Shown in pieces: positions 60,916 through 64,000 of a stretch of DNA of 64,000 nucleotides. The stretch comes from CADCWK01 sp035944555 (GTDB taxonomy: Bacteria; Chloroflexota; Chloroflexia; Thermomicrobiales; UBA6265). The stretch is from positions 124,001 through 188,000 of the forward strand of contig DASZAY010000008.1 in assembly GCA_035944555.1 (NCBI GenBank). Direction: 5' to 3'. Position numbers and translations under genes: made by a program. The first letter of the stretch is position 1. Each line of letters begins with the position of its first letter. The notes under the pieces were generated by a model. It had not been told where the DNA came from. It worked only from the letters and a program-made list of their open reading frames with translations, and did not search any database.

Positions 60916-60970
60916 AACATATGTCCAGCAGGCGATCGGGTCAACGGGGCGACTTCTTCGATCTTGCGCG
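60916..60970 (-). promoter_or_regulatory. Promoter of the BNR/ubiquitin-like operon (copy 1 of a shared design)
   Basis: On the minus strand, -35 TTGACC (60944-60939) is spaced 17 bp from -10 TATGTT (60921-60916). Fourteen bases upstream of the -35 lies CGCGCAAGATCG (60970-60959). The same arrangement, without gaps, precedes the MBL gene. The expected start of transcription is about 47 bp before the BNR start. Confidence 0.8.
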
Positions 60971-61019
60971 ATCCCGTGATCCACCTCCCGGATGCTCCAT
61001 TGAGCGTCCCGGTGGGGTC

Positions 61020-61643
61020 TCAGACGGGACGGGGACGCCACGGCTCGCGTTCGTGCGCGAGCCAGACCAGCTTCGGATCGAGTGCGAGCACCTTCAACTG
61101 ACCTTCACTCTGCGGCTCGTCGAGTTCGCCGAACCAGACCGCGACGTCGCCGCCAATGATGAACGGCCGCCCGCCGGTCTCGATCACGACCACCTGCATG
61201 CCGTCGGAGTGACCCGGAGCCGGCACGAGACGGATCCCGGGAAGCAGGTCGAACTCCCCGTCGATCGGGATGTACCGGACGCCGGGCGCCTCGACCCAAT
61301 CGCGGATGGTGTAGTCGTCCTGGCCCAGCGCATCGTCCAGCTCGCGGCGCTGGACGTAGACCGGTTTCCCGGCGAAGAGATGGTTGCCGCCGCAGTGGTC
61401 GGCATGCAGGTGCGTGTTGACGACGATGTCGATGCTGGCGAGATCAAGATCGTGCCCGGTCAGTGGCTGCAGCACCGGAGCCATGTCGTCCAGCAACGGG
61501 TGCAGTTCCGTCATCCCGGTGTCGACCAGCACGCGCGCATCGGGATGATCGATGACGTGGACGTAGACCGGCATCACCTCGCCCTCGACATGCAGGTCAG
61601 CAACGTGGAAAGGGGTGATAGCGACCGCGGCAGGGGCGCTCAT
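61020..61643 (-). CDS. MBL-fold hydrolase, AHL-lactonase-like
   Basis: This 207-residue metallo-beta-lactamase-fold protein has the metal site NTHLHADHCGGN and later APGHSDG and GGDVA ligand segments. This pattern fits the N-acyl homoserine lactonase (AiiA-like) group, but quorum-sensing use is unproven. ATG 61643 is chosen over GTG 61727. The upstream region has a strong promoter about 230 bp away, leaving a long leader with a hairpin. No other gene is in its unit. Confidence 0.83.
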   Translation of the reverse strand: MSAPAAVAITPFHVADLHVEGEVMPVYVHVIDHPDARVLVDTGMTELHPLLDDMAPVLQPLTGHDLDLASIDIVVNTHLHADHCGGNHLFAGKPVYVQRRELDDALGQDDYTIRDWVEAPGVRYIPIDGEFDLLPGIRLVPAPGHSDGMQVVVIETGGRPFIIGGDVAVWFGELDEPQSEGQLKVLALDPKLVWLAHEREPWRPRPV

Positions 61644-61878
61644 CGTGGACCGACCGTGGGCGCGGACGACGAGATTGTCATGGTTGGCTCCCGAACTGGT
61701 CACTGACAGGAATACGGTCGACCGCACGACTGCATGCGCTCGCCGCGTCCTCTCCCAGTGGTTGGCTGCTGGATCAATGGATTTGCGACGGTCCCCGCGC
61801 GGGTCGATCCGGCCGCCTGGTGGGAGCGGAAGATCCCGCTCCAGGCGACCGGACCGGCTTCACGGGGTCACACCACAG
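61644..61878 (-). other. Long 5-prime leader of the MBL gene
   Basis: The promoter starts transcription around 61872, so about 230 nt precede the coding start. A hairpin with GGAGCGG (61823-61829) and CCGCTCC (61836-61842), extended by GCCT/AGGC, lies in the leader. I see no gene in this part. It could be a regulatory leader, but no known riboswitch is recognised. Confidence 0.4.
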
Positions 61879-61933
61879 AACCTATGTCCGGCGAAGGGAG
61901 TGGTCAAGCGGTCCGGTTCTCCGATCTTGCGCG
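61879..61933 (-). promoter_or_regulatory. Promoter of the MBL gene (copy 2 of a shared design)
   Basis: On the minus strand, TTGACC (61907-61902) and TAGGTT (61884-61879) are spaced 17 bp. CGCGCAAGATCG (61933-61922) is again 14 bp upstream of the -35. Three blocks agree with copy 1 without gaps: the 12-mer, TTGACC, and GGACATA-GTTCTGT. Confidence 0.8.
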
Positions 61934-62034
61934 TCCTGCGTCGGCACGCGACGGGACGGCTTCTAATTACCAGGGGAGGGGGCACGCGGGCAGATTTCCC
62001 TTGGCAGCGACTCGGCAACGCCCCAGCCGGATCC

Positions 62035-63846
62035 CTAGTCGGCGGCGATCCCTTCTTCGCGCCACTGGGTCCGGACCAGCTCGGCGTAGTGGCCGCCCTG
62101 GGCGACCAGCTCGTCGTGGGTTCCACGCTCGATGATCCGGCCATGCTCGAGGACGATCACCTCGTCGGCATCGCGGATGGTCGTCAGGCGGTGAGCGACG
62201 ACGACGCTGGTGCGCCCGGCCAGCAGGCGGCGCTGGGCCTTCTGCAGCTCGTACTCGGTCGTCGTGTCGATGTTGCTGGTCGCCTCGTCCAGCACCAGGA
62301 TCTTCGGATCGGCCAACAGGGCGCGGGCGAACGACAGCAACTGGCGCTGACCGGCGGAGAGCCGACCACCTCGCTCCTGCAGCTCGGTGTGATAGCCCTC
62401 CGGCAGATGCGTGATGAAGTCGTGCGCGCCGACGGCTCGCGCCGCATCCTCGACCTCGGCGTCCGTGGCGTCCGGCCGGCCGAACCGGAGGTTCTCGTAG
62501 ACGCTGCCGGGGAACAGGAACGCGTCCTGAAGCACGACGCCGCACTGGCTCCGGAGTGAGCCCTGCGTCACGTCCCGGACATCATGGCCATCGACCGTCA
62601 CCCGGCCATCCCAGACATCGGCGAAGCGGAGCATCAGCGAGATGATGGTTGACTTGCCGGCGCCCGTCTCGCCGACGAGCGCGAGCATGTGGCCAGGTGG
62701 TACGTCGAACGACACCTTGTGGAGAATCTGCGTCCCGCTCCGGTCGTAGCCGAAGTCGACGTCCTCGAAGCGAACATGCCCCTGAATGGCGGGCAGGTCC
62801 TTCGCGTCCGGCTTGTCCTCCACTTCGGGTTCGGCGTCGAGCAAGTCGAAGATCCGCTCGCCGGCGGCCATACCGGCCTGCAAAAGGGTGTACTGCTGGG
62901 CGAGATCGCGGATCGGCTGGAAGAATCGGTCGACCAGCAGGATGAAGGTCGTGACCTCTCCAGCCGACAGCGTCAAATCGAGCCATGCCCCACCACCAAC
63001 GTAGATGACCACGGCGGTCGCTGCGGCTCCCAGTGTGATGGCGACAGGCAATAGGACGGCGCCCAGCTTGTTGGCGTGGATCGTCGCGTCGAGGTTGGCC
63101 CGGTTGAGTTCGTCGAAGTGCTCGTGCTTGGCCCGCTCCTGCCCGAACCCCTGGACGACCCGGACCCCGTCGATGCTCTCGGCCAGGTCACCATTGACGG
63201 CGCCGATGGTCCGCCGCGTCGCGCGGTAAGCGTCGACGGAGAAGCGGCGCCAGACCGAGACGACGCCGATCATGATCGGCAGAACGATGAAAGTCAGCAG
63301 GGCCAGCTGCCAGTTGATCACCAGCATGATGACGATGATTGCCAGCAGGACCAGCAGGTTCGCCACGAGCCCGACGACGCCGTCGTTGAACAGCTCGTTG
63401 ATGACCGAGACGTCGTTCTGGATTCGGGTCATCACGGCGCCGACGCCGCGCCGGTCAGTGTAGGAGACGCTCAACTTCTGGAGATGACGGAACATCGCGT
63501 CCCGCAGGTCGTAGACGACCCGGTTGCCCAGCCACGACGTCAGGTAGATCTCGGCCCAGTTGCTGAAGAACCGGATCACGAGGACGGCGACGGCCGTGAT
63601 CCCGATCAGGTTGACCAGGCCGGTCCGCCCCTCGAGCGTGTCCAGGTCATCGACGTTGACCGCATCGACCACCCACCCGATCAGCAGCGGCAGGGCGAGA
63701 TCGGTCAGGATGCTGACGATGACCGCAACCGCCACCAACCACAGACGGCGACGGTAAGGCAACAGGAACTCGAGCAGGCGCCGGACGATGCGCCCATCGT
63801 AGGCCTTGCCGAGCAGGTCGTCCGGGTTGACATTGGTGTTGACCAT
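62035..63846 (-). CDS. ABC exporter, fused permease and ATPase
   Basis: This 603-residue half-transporter has six membrane helices (residues about 35-320) and a C-terminal ATPase. ATPase motifs are Walker A GETGAGKST, signature LSAGQRQLLSF, Walker B ILVLDEATSNID and VVAHRLTT. The sequence resembles MsbA/MdlB-type exporters that act as homo- or heterodimers. ATG 63846 has GGGAG 10 nt before it; the GTG at 63867 lacks a site. A partner ABC gene may lie just past the window edge, which begins 64000. The substrate is unknown. Confidence 0.88.
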   Translation of the reverse strand: MVNTNVNPDDLLGKAYDGRIVRRLLEFLLPYRRRLWLVAVAVIVSILTDLALPLLIGWVVDAVNVDDLDTLEGRTGLVNLIGITAVAVLVIRFFSNWAEIYLTSWLGNRVVYDLRDAMFRHLQKLSVSYTDRRGVGAVMTRIQNDVSVINELFNDGVVGLVANLLVLLAIIVIMLVINWQLALLTFIVLPIMIGVVSVWRRFSVDAYRATRRTIGAVNGDLAESIDGVRVVQGFGQERAKHEHFDELNRANLDATIHANKLGAVLLPVAITLGAAATAVVIYVGGGAWLDLTLSAGEVTTFILLVDRFFQPIRDLAQQYTLLQAGMAAGERIFDLLDAEPEVEDKPDAKDLPAIQGHVRFEDVDFGYDRSGTQILHKVSFDVPPGHMLALVGETGAGKSTIISLMLRFADVWDGRVTVDGHDVRDVTQGSLRSQCGVVLQDAFLFPGSVYENLRFGRPDATDAEVEDAARAVGAHDFITHLPEGYHTELQERGGRLSAGQRQLLSFARALLADPKILVLDEATSNIDTTTEYELQKAQRRLLAGRTSVVVAHRLTTIRDADEVIVLEHGRIIERGTHDELVAQGGHYAELVRTQWREEGIAAD

Positions 63847-64000
63847 CTGGGAAGCGGCTCCCGGCACGTGCGATTGGCGGACGGATCGGCGGACCGTGGC
63901 GGACAGACGGGTCAGTCGCTCGCCCCGCCGAGGGACGCGGCCGGGACCGGGCGCGCCGCGCCGCCAACGACGGGGCGGACGCGCGGCGACGGGGCGTCCA

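Noticed and set aside
63912..64000. Possible end of another minus-strand gene
   Set aside because: A 28-codon tail ending ASLGGASD and a TGA stop is visible, but it is too short to assign; it could be the end of a partner ABC gene beyond the edge.
1..64000. CRISPR arrays, tRNA, rRNA, insertion sequences, phage genes
   Set aside because: No regularly spaced repeats, tRNA-like cloverleaf, rRNA stretch, transposase, integrase or phage structural gene was recognised on either strand.

Overview
The window is GC-rich (roughly two thirds G+C by eye), densely coding on both strands, and carries no rRNA, tRNA, CRISPR array or recognisable transposase. The gene mix fits a Chloroflexota bacterium of the Thermomicrobia type: F420-type oxidoreductases, aerobic CO-dehydrogenase subunits, Tat-exported lipoproteins, GTG/TTG starts, and an imuB/dnaE2 mutagenesis cassette behind a Gram-positive-type SOS box. 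This assignment is inference; no phylogenetic marker gene is present.

Layout. 0-8 kb: an unrecognised acidic protein, adenine deaminase, a DUF983 protein, undecaprenyl-diphosphatase, a CDF metal transporter, an unknown membrane protein, and a Tat lipoprotein that fuses a substrate-binding domain to a VWA domain. 8.4-14.1 kb: an SOS-type promoter followed by imuB, a DUF6504-like gene and dnaE2, interrupted by a nested palindromic element. 14-18.4 kb: nitroreductase, MFS exporter, a tandem-cupredoxin protein and an MDR dehydrogenase. 18.5-23.9 kb: one minus-strand operon pxpA, pxpBC (fused), lutC, lutBA (fused), combining 5-oxoproline hydrolysis and lactate oxidation. 24-33 kb: two tiny membrane proteins, rlmN, a PhnP-like hydrolase, a TetR plus paired-SMR efflux operon with its operator, a membrane-anchored MutS homologue, an APH-like kinase coupled to a Tat-exported protein, and small membrane proteins including YggT. 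33.4-47 kb: ilvD, a MetE-C-like protein, an F420-type LLM oxidoreductase, a coupled PAP2/small membrane protein/PfkB operon, a second MDR enzyme, an HD phosphohydrolase, Fe-ADH, OYE, MFS and Nudix genes. 47-53 kb: coxG-coxS-coxM without coxL, an FAH-family enzyme, a PPOX/F420 protein, a 34-residue ORF, an HDAC-like amidohydrolase and a Tat-exported dienelactone hydrolase. 53-64 kb: a sugar-acid/fucose-type catabolic set (UxaA, SDR, cyclase, GH29 fucosidase), a BIME-like repeat, a BNR-repeat protein overlapping a MoaD/ubiquitin-like protein with a C-terminal Gly-Gly, a lactonase-like MBL protein, and an ABC exporter.

The most unexpected signal is regulatory. The BNR/ubiquitin-like operon and the neighbouring MBL gene are each preceded by the same ungapped 59-bp promoter architecture: a 12-mer CGCGCAAGATCG, 14 bp, TTGACC, 17 bp, then TATGTT or TAGGTT. 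This suggests they form one regulon. Perfect hairpin terminators separate many of the transcription units, so unit boundaries can be read with some confidence.
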